Positions 10,956 to 22,100 of a stretch of DNA of 64,000 bases are shown one piece after another (the first letter of the stretch is position 1; every line of letters starts with the position of its first letter). The DNA lies in contig BDSL01000034.1 of the NCBI GenBank assembly GCA_003116995.1, forward strand, positions 744,001 to 808,000, read 5' to 3'. The notes below the pieces were generated by a model that was not told the DNA's origin, did no database searches, and saw only the letters and a program-made list of their open reading frames with translations. This DNA comes from Yamagishiella unicocca (lineage: Eukaryota > Chlorophyta > Chlorophyceae > Chlamydomonadales > Volvocaceae). Position numbers and translations under genes: made by a program.

Positions 10956-12789
10956 CGCGGGGGCCACCGCTCCCCCTCATGGCGTTTGTACGTGTATCGC
11001 GGAGGGGCAGCTGCGGCCGCCCCTGGAGCCAACACCTCCCGCCACATTTACTTCTACTTCCCGCCACGCGACGAGCCCAAACACAAACGGTCCTTATCCT
11101 GTCGTACGTCCAGCTCCGAGCGGCAGCACATGTACGCCACGAATCCCAGCGCGCTCGCCAGCAGTCCCTTGCACGCCGCCGCCGTCAGCTTGTCGTACCA
11201 CTCCACGTCATCACGGCCTCCCGAAGGGCCGTCCCTGCGCGGTGACCGGGGCTGCAGCACGTAAACTTAGGGCCTCGCGACAGCTACAGGACCGAATCGA
11301 ATACGACAGCGAGTACTGTGTGTGTTTTGGGCCCCTTACTGCTTTTGCCCCCCCCCACGCAACTCCTTACCTCTCCTTCCTGCTCACGCAACCCGGCGCC
11401 CTCACCCTCGTCGTACGACTGCTGGGCCCCGCCAGCGGCGTCTGCGCGCGGTGGCGGCGGCGGCCGATCCCCGGGTCGCCGCCACCGCCCCAGCCTCCGC
11501 ATGACCTCCAGTCTCAGGCAGTGCGCCGCCATTGGCGAGGCCAGCCACAGCATGCCCGCCAGCGCCTTGACCAGCGGCTGTTCGATGCCGTACCGGTCCA
11601 ACCGCACCTTCGTGGCCGCAACTACCACGGCTCCCAGCGCCGCGCACAGGGACAGAGGGGCCCAGCCCCGGGGGGCCCGCAGCATGCGCCACTCGGCGTA
11701 CGCCGCCTCCATGCCGGGCTGAGGAAAGCCAACCCACAGGAACATCACAGCGCGGAGCAGGGCGCACACGCAGCAGATGGCTCCGACGAAAAGGGCGCGC
11801 ACGGCCCGGCCCGCCGCCAGGAGGAGCGCCGCCGCCGGCGGCAGCCGCGACGGCGGCGGCGCCGCCGCGACGGCATGGGCGCCGGCGGCAGGTGCCGGCG
11901 CCTCAGGCCGCACGTCCGCGTCGGTTCGACCGCTCTGAACCTCGGGACGGCTCTGGTCGTCGCTGTTGTTGCTCTTGCTACTGCGGCGCGCCGCTAAAAC
12001 GTTTGCTGGGGGGGGCGGGGAGGCGGCCGCGGGGAGGCCTGCGGCGGGGCTGGATGACGACGGCGCCGGACTGCCGGCCCCGACCTTCGTCTCCACCGCT
12101 ATGGACTTCGAGATGCCCAAACCACTCAAACCGCCATCCTTCGCCGGTCGCAGGCCCGCTGCAGGGCCCTGTTCGAGTCGCTGCTCGAGGGCCGCCGCCG
12201 TCGCTGCCTCCTCCGGTGCAGGCTCCCGCTGCAGGGTGGCAGGGGAGTCACCCGCCGGCGCGCACAGCGCACCCGCCCACCCGCCACCAGCGCCGCCGCC
12301 GTCACCGCCACCGCCCTGACACAGCAGCCAGCGCACGGACTGTTGAAGCCCGAGGCACTCCAGGTACTGTAGAACGTGGTTCCGCAGCACCGCCGCCACC
12401 GAAGCCACGCCGGCAGGCGCGGCGGCGGCGGCGGCGGCGCCGCCGCCGCCGCCGCCGCCACCGCTGCTCTCGCTGGGCCCAATGGTCTGACCATCAGCTG
12501 CCTCCGCCGCCGCGACACCCGCCGCCGCTGTCATAATGTCTTCCAGCAGGGGAACCAGGTGGTGCTGGAAGGCCACGGCGGCGAGACCGTTGTAGCTGGT
12601 GGGGGCTGCGGGGCAGGTAGCCGCCGTGGCCACCGGCAGCGGCGAGAGTACCCTGTCCTGCGCCCCTTCCCACTTGCCCTCGCCCCCCTTCTTGTCCCGT
12701 TGCTCGCAACTTGGCGCCGGGTGCTGCTGGTGCAACTGGCAATCGGGCACTTCGAGCTGCCGTTCAAGCGCCATCAACCCACCATGTTG

Positions 12790-13195
12790 TTCTTCCTCGT
12801 GCTGCTCCAGGGGCTGCTCCAGGCGTTGCCCCAAGGGCTGCTGCAGGGCTTGCTGCTGCAGGAGATGCTGCTCCAGTGGTTGCTCCACGCACTGCTCCAG
12901 GAGCTGCCCCAGGGATTGCTCACGGGGCTGCTCCAGGGGCTGCTCCAGGCACTGCTCCAGGGGCTGCAGGGGCTGCTCCAGGGGCTGCAGGGGCTGCTCC
13001 AGGAGCTGCCCCAGGGATTGCTCACGGGGCTGCTCCGGGGGCTGCTCCAGGCACTGCTCCAGGGGCTGCTCCAGGCACTGCTCCAGGGGCTGCTCCAGGG
13101 GCTGCTCCAGGGGCTGCTCCAGGCACTGCTGCTGCAGAGCCTGCTGCTCCAGGTACTGCTGCTCCAGGTAGCGCTCCAGGGGCTGCCGATGCTGG
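12790..13195. repeat. Imperfect 12-18 bp minisatellite coding LEQP-type repeats in paralogue C
   Basis: Units of caggggctgctc repeat with variants such as caggagctgccc and caggcactgctc. On the minus strand they code tandem (C/P)LEQPLEQ motifs. The segment sits just after the conserved LWGSMVEEVERQ block and has no counterpart in A or B. Confidence 0.9.
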
Positions 13196-13929
13196 CGCTC
13201 CACCTCCTCGACCATGCTGCCCCACAGCCCCCACAGCTCCGCCGTGGGGCCCGCAGGCGCCAGCAGCAGCGGCACACAGCCCAACCACCGGGCGGCGGGG
13301 GGCACACTCGCCGCTCCGAGGTTGCGGCCGGCAGCAGCCCCGGCCGCTCCCGGCGGCCCCGCACCCCGCCTCCCCAGCTGCAACCCCAGAAGGTGCAGCG
13401 TGATGAGGGCGGGTGGCGGGTCCCCCGCGTGAGAGACACCGCTGGCGCTGCCGCCGCCTTGGACCCGCCTCCACGGTGCCGGGCCCATCCGGTCCTCACT
13501 CCGGTCGCTGCCACCGCTGCTGTGACCGCTGCTGCCGCCCTCGATACCGCCGGCGCCGCTCCTCGTTTCGAGGCCAGTCGCTACCGCTGGCAGAGACCCC
13601 AAAATACAAGCCGGCAGGTTGGAGGGAAGCGACAGTCGCAGACAGCCCGAGGCGCTGCGGTCGGCAGCGGCCGGCTCGTGCTCATCAGGTGCGGCCGGCG
13701 GCGCGCAGCTGCCCCAATCGGCGGCAGCAGCCCGTTGCCAAGCCGCCGCAGCGGCACCGCCAGAGGCGGCACCCTCGGCAGCGGCGGCGGGTGCTGGCGC
13801 TGGCGCGGGTGGGTAGACGACGACGGGCGCTGCGGTCGATCCGGAGGATGCGGCGACGACCACGAAGCTCCGGTGGGGCACGAGGGTTCGAATCCCGCCG
13901 GGCTCAAACGGACTGCGAGGACCGGTAAT

Positions 13930-14110
13930 CGGTGGCGGTGGTGACGCAGCTGACGGAGGCGATGGAGGTGACGGAGGCGACGGAGGTGACGCAGCTGACG
14001 CAGCTGACGCAGCTGACGGAGGCGACGGAGGTGACGCAGCTGAGGGAGGCGACGGAGGTGACGGAGGCGACGGAGGTGACGCCGCTGACGGAGACGACGA
14101 AGGTGGCGTC
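13930..14110. repeat. Hexa/nonamer repeats coding (SPP)n and SAA in paralogue C
   Basis: Units of ggaggtgac, ggaggcgac and gcagctgac alternate. On the minus strand they read SPPSPPSPPSAASPP-type sequence, similar to the Ser-Pro runs of volvocine hydroxyproline-rich glycoproteins. No signal peptide is visible upstream, so a cell-wall role is not implied. Confidence 0.85.
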
Positions 14111-15213
14111 GGCCCCCAGGCCTCCATCAGCTCGGGCGGCACGCAGAGCCTCACGGCGCCAGCCGCCCAGTCCTCAATGCGGCCCTTTTCTGCAGCACTG
14201 TACGGCAAGATGGCCGGTATGGCGTACAGCGGCGCTGGGCAGATTTGCGCATCGTCGACGAGCCCGCCGCCGCCGCCGCCGTCATGCGCCGCACCCCCCT
14301 CCACCGCCGCCGCCGCCGCCGCGGTTCCCAGCTGCAGCTGCTGCATGCCCATTCGCCCAGCCGCCGCAGCCAGCGCCAGCTTGAGCGACTGCCGCAGCTG
14401 CTCTTCTAAGGTGCCTTCCCCACCGTCGGATGCTCCGGGGGAGCCAGCGGAGCCACCGGCGCCGCCGGCACCGCCGGTACGTCTCTCAGGCGCGGAGCCG
14501 GCGCCGCCACCGCCGGAATCCCCTTCTTCCGTACCTCTGCGCAGCCCGCCCGGCGTTGACCGGCGGGCAACTGTCGTCGCCGCCGCCGCTGCCGCAGCGG
14601 CAGCGGCGGCGCCGCCGCTGTGGCCGTACTGTTGGCCGTATCGTGCCACAACCGCCAACTGAACGCAGCCCGGTAGGGTGAGGCATTCCACACACACTGG
14701 GATGGCGGCAGGGACGTTGTTGTTTCGCGAACCGTTGCCGGCGGCGCTGTGTGAGCCGTTGCTACCCCCCGGCTGCGCTCGTCCCACAGCCGCCATCGCC
14801 GCTGACTCCTCCGAGGCCCTTGCCGTCGCCGCCAGCCCCGACCCTGAGCCCGACGTCGACGTCGACGCCGGCCCCGGCCCCGACGTCGACGTCGCCTCAG
14901 AAAAGACGCTGCAGGCGGTCCTGGCCGCCGCCGCGCGCAGCGCGGCGGCGGCTTCATCGTACGGCATGCTGGGCGGGGTCTTGAACTGCGAGTGACGTAC
15001 GACGTACGACACGTACAGCGGGTACGACACTCAGTTAGCTTGCAGGCACGGGCCCTTCGTCTTGGTTTCACCTTTCATACGGTCCACCATATTACCTAAG
15101 ATCGTAAGTACTTCACTTATACGCCAGCAAAACCTCGAGACGAAGCGCTCCCTGTGTTTTAATGACGCGCTGCCTGCCTGCCAACTGCCTTCTCCCCCTC
15201 CCTGCCCCGACCT

Positions 15214-17777
15214 TTAACGCTGCCGCGCGTGCTTTCCCCCCTGTGAACTCGCCTTGGCGCTGACCACCATGGTCGTGCGAGGAAGCGGGCTCGTGTACAA
15301 GACGGCCCTGCGGGCGCCGCTGCTGCCGCCGGCCGACACCGCGCCAACCGGCGCTGCAGCGGCGGAGGCGGCTTCTCCGGCTGGCGCCTTCTCCTGCTCC
15401 TCCTCCTCGGCCTCAACTCGCGGCGAAGGGTGCTCACGTTCGGGTGTCTCCGGTGCCGTGGGAGCTACTGCTGTCGCTGGAAGCTGCGCAGCTGCTTCCG
15501 GCGGCCCTTCTGGCGGCACTGCTGCCGCTGCTTCCTCTGGTGCTACTGCCGCCTCCTCCTCCTCCTCCGGTGCGGGCCCTTCCCTCAGCTGCTCCGGAAC
15601 CACACCCGGCGGCGCCCGCCAGCCAAGCCTGCTCAACCATCCCCCTCCCCCCCCGCCCCGCTGCGCCATCCCCCTCCCCCTCCGCCTCTTCCTCTTCCTC
15701 CACTCCCGCCACCACGTCGGCAGCCGGGACCCCCAACCCGCCGCCGCGCCCACCGCCGACGCCACGGCCGGCGCGTTGACGTACAGTACGGGCGTGACGT
15801 ACAGCAGTACTATGGGCGCCAGCGTTTGGCTCAGCCCCGAGAACGGGCCCACCGTGCTGCTGCCGGCCGCCGCCTCCGCCTCCGCCGCTCCCGGCATCAG
15901 CTCCACCCCCGCCAGACGGTGCACCACGAGGGGCAGGGCCGCGGTGGCCGTGGCGGAGACCAGCGCCGCGCGCGTCACAACGGAGCGAGGGACCTGGCTC
16001 AGTGGGCGCGGGCGCCAAGCCGAGGGCCAGAGAGGAAAAGGTGAGCCGAGGAAGGAGAAGACATCTGACCTACATCAATTGGTGTCTTGCCGATGCGATG
16101 CGGCTCGGGGCAGCGGGCTGAAGGACTTGCTTCGCTAAGGCGAGACCCGTCCAAGCCTATAAGGAGAAGTGGAACCACCAGCGCCAGGGAGGGCCTTTGG
16201 ACACGTGGGTCGGGCATGATGTTCAGTGTGCTTAGCCCTGGTGGGTGAGGGGATTCGTTACCGGTGCTAGACGGGCGGGTTACAGAACCGGGTGGACGTG
16301 GCTGATGGGTTCCGGAGCAAGTCTGTTGCGGGAGGTTGAAGCGGCGGGTACTTGAATCACGGGGCGAGGCAGATGGGAAGCGCGAGGCGCGCTCCCCGAA
16401 CGGAAAGATCGCCGAAGCACGCTCCTACAAGGAGAGGGGCGTGAGGGGCCGCAGCCCCCACCACCACCACCACCACCACCACCACCACCACCACCACCAC
16501 CACCACCACCACCACCACCACCACCACCACCACCACCACCACCACCACCAACACCAACACCACCCCAACCTTGTCGTACCTGGTGACACTCCGGTGCCAG
16601 CATCGAAAACATGGCCAGCAGCGCCAGCGTCCAGGGCTGCCTCTGGACAGCTGCTACCAGGCTTCCTGGAAGCGTCAGCCGCCACCGCTCCGGCTGCAAG
16701 CTGCCGTGCCGTACGATCCACATAACGGCATTAACCAGGTAAAACATGCCGCTTTGGTACGGCGCCGCCACCAGCAGCAACGGCTCCCGGACCGTCACCC
16801 AAACCCGCAGCACCAGCCGGACGGCGGCGGCGGCGACGTCGGCGGCCGCCGTCCAGTGGTGTCGGCGGCGGCGGCGGCGGTGTCGGCTGCGCGGCGGCCG
16901 CCGCGAGGGTGAGTGTGGGCGGGCGAGCGGCGGCGGCGGCGGCGGCGCCGCCGCCAGGCCGAGGAAGTGGGCGGCGAGGAGGGTTCCGGTGGCTGATATG
17001 ACCGCGAGGTGAGAGAGGTACCAGACGAGGGCCACCCAGTCACCCATCGCGATAGGGCGGCTCAGCCAGTAGAAGCGTGGGGCCGCCAGTATATGCACCA
17101 GCTGCGACCGGGCGGGTCGGGAAAGGGCAAGGTTGAGGGGTTGCAAGGAAGACCCGGGTACGCGAGAAAAACCGTTTAGGACGGTTTCGCAAGGTTGAGG
17201 GAGGTGAGGAGAGCGACGGCGACCAGGGAGGAGCCTCATGCGCGGTGCCACGCAGAGCACAAGGGCCCCCGCAGTGTTGGCTGTCGCAGAGGCGCGCCTG
17301 TCCTGGCGTCCCGTCCCGTCGTGCCCGTCCGACTTCCGGCCTGTCTTTCCCGCTTTTGTCTTTCCGCAGCCAAAGGAATCAGCTCACCTGGCTCAGTGCC
17401 GTCCCTCGGCAAGGGAAGCTGGGCAGCACCAGCCCCGCCGCCTTCTGCGCCTCGCACCGCCAGCCGGCATCCAGGGCGCTGGTCCAAGGTCTCCGCAGAT
17501 TTGGCAAAGTCACGAGGAGCAGCGGGACGAAGAGGCAAGCAACCGAAAAGGCGAGCTCCTTACCCAGCCGCGCCGGCGGCGGCGGCTGCGGTCCAACCGG
17601 TCGCGGCGGAGGGTCCTCAAGCGAGGGCTGCGGCAGAGGTTGAGCTGTGCGTAGTGTTGTGGTGCTGCTGCTAGCGGCGGAGGCGGTGGAGGCTTGGAGA
17701 TCAGCTTCGTTGCGCTGCTCCGCTGCAGAGGGCTCGGTGCGGCGCCGGTCGCGGAAACGCCGAACCGCGGCCTCCAT
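15214..17777 (-). CDS. Three-exon polytopic membrane protein, unknown function
   Basis: I do not recognise the family. Exons on the minus strand are 17,777-17,388, 17,101-16,580 and 15,993-15,214; all junctions are phase 0 with CAG/GTGAGC and CAG/GTACGA donors, giving 563 residues. The first ATG in frame begins MEAAVRRFRDRR. Hydrophobic segments are near residues 85-105 (ELAFSVACLFVPLLLVTLP), 150-180 (WVALVWYLSHLAVISATG), 225-260 (LLLVAAPYQSGMFYLVNAVM), 285-300, 310-330 and 355-385 (LAPIVLLYVTPVLYVNAP). A basic cluster (WREWRKRKRRRGRG) and a long acidic, Ala-rich tail follow, so the C-terminus is probably cytoplasmic. It lies downstream of the coiled-coil gene and upstream of paralogue C, all on one strand. 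A distant link to A-C is possible but I see no convincing alignment. Confidence 0.65.
16459..16563. repeat. (CAC)n microsatellite, about 33 units
   Basis: Pure CAC triplets end in two interrupted caccaa units. The array lies inside the second intron of the membrane-protein gene (15,994-16,579), beginning about 16 bp after its 5' splice site on the minus strand, where it reads as GTG repeats. Confidence 0.95.
17138..17200 (+). repeat. Intron repeat family I copy (degenerate)
   Basis: The copy reads gcaaggaagacccgggta, then cgcgagaaaaaccgtttagg. It lies in the first intron of the membrane-protein gene, antisense to it, about 40 bp from the 3' splice site. Confidence 0.65.
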
Positions 17778-19144
17778 GCTAAGGGATGCTTTATTGCTGC
17801 TCACTCAGCTATGCAGCAGGGGCTGAGAGCTAGCGCGAGGCCTCCTAAGAAATAAAACAGGCCCTACGAAGTGACGAATTTTCCGTTTAGGGACTCGACC
17901 TTTATGCCGCTGTAATGTTGTTGCGAAGCCATGGGGCGAAATAGAAGGTAGGCTGCTTCTCTCTGGAGTTGCAGTTTGTCATTACTTGCCGCGGCTCGCA
18001 GTTTTGAAACACTGCGGCGCTTCGGCCCGCGGGTCGCGCCCTTCCGTACGGGGATGTCGTTGACGCCTGGTCGGCCACCGCGAGCGCACAGGTACTACAC
18101 GGCTAAAGTTCCTTAAAGCTGGACTCGTCTTGCCGAATTCAAATCTGGGTTGACTGCGGCGGATGGCCAGTCCACACAGAGAAGCCTCTCTTGGTAACCG
18201 ACAACGCGATGGCCAGTCCACACCTGTCCACAAACCTCGCCAAGCAAAGCACACATCAACAAAGACGTCTGGGAGCTTTGATGAAGCGGTAAAAAGAAGC
18301 CCTAGGAAGACAAGGCCACGAATTCACCCTCAAGGCAACGCGCGCGTTTATCGTCGTCTGCTGCCAGTATGGGAATGGGAAGAACACATCCGGGAAGAAC
18401 TCATCCCGTCACGTACATGATATTACTGGCGCGACGCCGCTGCGGGCACGCCCTGGATAAGGTGTACGGCAGCCCAAGCCAGCGAGTCAAGCAAACGCCT
18501 CCGCCCGTGCGCGTCGTCTGCGTCCCGCGGGTCGGGGCCTTATCGTACAATGATATGAACAAATGCGCGTGCCGCGTGGCGGCCAAAACAAAACACGTGC
18601 GAAGGATCGAGGATGCGAGGGGGACACGTCACAACCCCCACCCACATGTCCGAGCGGGCTGCACGCCCCAACGAAACACACCTCCTTCAACGATGTCGAG
18701 GGAGGGCGGGTGCGTCGTACCCTAAGGGATGCGTCGTACCCTAGGGGATGTGTCGTACCTACCTTAGTGACGGCCCTCCGACCGCATGCACTGCGGAGCC
18801 TTCTTCCCCCCCTAGCACCCTAGCACCATACACCCAGCTTCGGGCGGCCGGCCAGCCGGCGCCTCGCGGCGCTCGCACTCCCGCGCCCACATACCCCGCC
18901 GCTCGCTGGGAGCACTCCTCGCTGACCACCCTCTCGCCCCACTGCCGCCGGCCATGCCTACCCTACCCCCTCCCCCGCGCACTGCCTTATCTTCTACGAG
19001 CCCCACACCCCAGCCCACCCCACTCCGCCCTGCCGGTGCTTCTAACTGATGCCCCCCAACTGATGCCTCCCAACTGCCGCCTCCCAACTGCCGCCTCCCA
19101 ACTGCCGCCTCCTAAGTGATACCAGCCCCACCGACCTCTGGCCG
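17778..19144. other. Intergenic: promoter side of the membrane-protein gene and 3' side of the coiled-coil gene
   Basis: There is no supported gene. Two copies of gtcgtaccctaagggatgc-like sequence lie at about 18,713-18,755. Two copies of gatggccagtccacac lie at about 18,160 and 18,209. I could not find a TGTAA signal on the minus strand for the coiled-coil gene here. Confidence 0.5.
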
Positions 19145-22100
19145 TCACCCCTCCGACGGCGCCGCCGCGCTGGCGCTGATGCTGATGCTCAGCGCCTTTG
19201 CGTGGCTGAGCTTGGGCCTTATCTTGCCCGCCGCGGCGCGCGCCTTGAGGTAGTCCCCGTCCAGCCGCGCACGTGTCAGCTTGTCGTTCAGGTCGGCGAT
19301 CTGGCGCCGAAGGTCGCCCGCGTCGTGTTGGGCGTCCTGGGGGGTTGCGAGGAAGACCCGTGGATGCGAGAAAAACCGTTTAGAACAGACATCTCGAGGT
19401 GCATGCTGGGGAACTTGGGTGGGGTGGGTGGCGGGTGGCGGTGGAGATGTTATGGTGGGGTGGCGAAAAAGCGCAGGTTAGGTTTGGGTTGTAAAGTCAG
19501 GGTTAGGTGGTGAGGAAACCCGTTACGGGTGGGGGGTAGGAGTAGGGGCCGGGTTAGGGTTTAGAAGGGGTAGCGAGTGTTCAAGTTCCACTGCGGGGTG
19601 GGCAGAGAGCTTCCGGCCGATACGGTCCCACCGTCATCGCGTGAACCTCGCAATCGAGCCCACAACCGCCTCCGGCCCCGATTGCTACCTACCGCCCCTC
19701 AGCACCCGGGTCCCCTTCCGCAACCCCTCCCGCCCCTCAGCCCCTCCCGCCCCTCAGCCCCTCCCGCCCCTCAGCCCCTCCCGCCCCTCAGCCCCTCCCG
19801 CCCCTCAGCCCCTCCCGCCCCTCAGCCCCTCCCGCCCCTCAGCCCCTCCCGCCCCTCAGCCCCTCCCGCCCCTCAGCCCCTCCCGCCCCTCAGCACCCGC
19901 CCCTCCTCCCGCACCTGCAGCTGCTTCTGCAGCACGCGGCACACCTCCTTGGCCCCCTCCGCGTCCTGCGCCAGCGCGTCGATCGTGCTCGCCAGCTGCA
20001 GCCGCTGCTCCCGCTCCGCCGCGGCCGCCGCCTCCTGCTGCTGCGCCGCCTGCTTGCGCACCCTCTTGACCTCCTTGTTCGCCGCCGCCAGCTGCGCCTG
20101 CAGGTCCGCCACCTCGCCCTGCAGCCGCTGCGTCTCCTTCTCGCGCTCGCGGGCGTCCAGGGCCTTGAAGAGCGGCGCGTCGGGGTCTGCAGACCCGTGG
20201 GTCGGTCGGCGTCGGAGGCAGCAGCAGCGGCAGGTCGGCGCTCGGTGCCGTTTGTAGGGCGGGCCCCATCTCGCTCGGCGCCGCCAAGTGCGGTAGCCGC
20301 CTCAAAACACAGCGCAGGACCGCAGCCGTGGGGGTTCCAGCCCATTCCAAACCCATCACAGCACCCCCCCCGCCCGCCGCACTCGTTTGTCGGCCGTGGA
20401 TTCCTGGTCCATCTTTTACCCCTCCCCCTCCCCCCCCACCCCTACTCGCACCCACGTGTCTTCCTCGAAACCCCACCCCACTGCACCGCGTTGCATCGCG
20501 CCCACCTGCCGCGGAAGACCCGGGTCGTTGCTTGTTGTTCTGCTTGCCGGCGCCGCCTGCTCCAGCTGCGCCTCCCGGCCCCGTGCCCGCCAGCAGCATG
20601 TCCAGCCCCGGGTCGTCCTCCATGAAGGGCACCCCCTGCTCGCGCAGCATGGACTTGGCCTGGGCCAGTAGCAGCCGCAGCCGCTTGACGCCCTCGGCCT
20701 GCCGCTGGGCTTCCGAGCGAGCCTCCCGGCACTGGCGACAGCGGGAATTGGGGGGAGGTTTCGAGGAAGACCCGTGGATGCGAGAGGGAATTGACGGGAG
20801 GCGGGGGCGGAGGAGTGGCGTGAGGGGGGTGGAGGGTGCCCAAGGGGGAGAATGTGTGTGTGTGTGTGTGACTGGGACCGAAGAGTGCCGCGTAGAAGAA
20901 GGGGACGGGGGAGGAGCCAATGCGCCAATCATGAGGGGTCGGTGAGCCGCAAGGCATTACCCTAGACCTAGGCTGGGCGCCATCCTGACCCCCCGGAGAT
21001 GGTAAGGGGATCACTCACACCAAACACAAACCCACAAAAACCCAGAGCCCCCTGACCCCCCGCCCCGCCCGCCCAAACTGGTTTTCCTTCACACGCGGGT
21101 CTTTCTCTCAGCTCAGCTCAGCCCCACCCCCCCGCCCCCAACTATCCTGTCCTTGTCGCGTCAATGGTTTTCTTATGCCTACTCCCCGCCCCCCCCCTCC
21201 CCGCACCTCCCCCTCCTCGCACCTGCGACTCCACCCGCTCGAACCGCAGCTGCACCTCCTCCACTTGCCGCTCGCGCGCCTCCAGCTCCCGCCGCGCCGC
21301 CGCCGCCACCGTCTTGTGGCGAGACGCGTCGTCTCGTGCCGCCGCCACGGACTCCTCCAGGCGGTCCCGCTCCACGGCGTCCAGACCGACGGACCGCCCG
21401 TCTAAGGACCAGAGGGCCGTTTGGAGGGTGCGACCCGGGGAGAGGGGGCGATCAGGGTCCAGTGCGCAGGGAGGCGTGTGTGTGTGTGTGTGGGGGGGAA
21501 ATGAGAGGAAACCCATGGGTCGGCACGGGCGCGGAGGGGGGGAATGTTCCCGCATCGAAAACATATGAAAGGCGTGCTGTTATAAGGAAAGCCACATCAT
21601 AACATAATGAAAACAGCAGTCCAAAGCCCTCATGGCTGGCTCCCCTCGCAACCAGCCCTTCATCCCTTCCTCCAGCGCACACCTGCCCGGAGTGCCCGGG
21701 TGCCCGCGCCCCCCCCCCCGGGTGTCCGACGGTTATGCACCCACTACATCTCCCCAGTCGCGTCACCGGTTCTTGTATTGTAACCCCCCCTTGAGGCCCC
21801 CCCCACCTGCCGCGGGTTTTTTTTTCGGACATCCACGGGTTTCCCTCGAACCCACCTGCCGCGTTGGGGTTGATCCCCGCCCTGAGCCGCTCCAGCTCCC
21901 GCTGCATGTGGCTCATCTGGTGCTTGGCGACCGCTAGCTCCCGCCGTAGCTCCGCCATGGCGGCATCGTGCGACTCTTGCTGCGGGGGCCGCGGGGGGGG
22001 GGTGGCATGAAGACCGGTGACGCGAAAAAGACAGGATAGTTGGGGGCCCGGGGGGGGAGGGGGAGGGAGCGGGGTTACAGAAAAGAACCGGTTACTCGAC

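Larger units (their letters stand above)
10738..14967 (-). pseudogene. Paralogue C: diverged third copy with a decayed 3' end
   Basis: The 5' part is one open exon from the ATG at 14,967 to a strong donor (GAGAG/GTAAGG) at 11,371. A second exon starts at 11,251 after ctgcag, in phase, and continues DGPSGGRDDVEWYDKL, matching LAWYDTL of A and B. From about 11,090 the frame is lost relative to A and B: the segment equivalent to their VFVFGIFM-to-VLWGG helices is shortened, and a GCAAGTGTC/GCC minisatellite (10,775-10,955) replaces a helix. The residual VNLGFSVVLDV is followed by an amber codon where A and B continue ERRAF. Conserved parts include RWLGCVPLLLAP and KVRLDRYGIEQPLVKALAGM. It may still be expressed as a truncated protein of at least 1,199 residues; calling it a pseudogene applies to the C-terminal membrane region. 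Confidence 0.55.

Noticed and set aside
13870..13910. tRNA T-arm-like ggttcgaatcccgcc on the plus strand
   Set aside because: The five-base T-stem has a mismatch, and I find no partner for the acceptor stem or a D-arm and anticodon arm upstream. The segment is inside the open frame of paralogue C. A tRNA-derived relic is possible but unsupported.
15030..15213. Extension of paralogue C to the non-ATG start near 15,030
   Set aside because: The extra codons begin at GTG and have no similarity to A or B; the ATG at 14,967 was preferred, although an upstream exon cannot be excluded.
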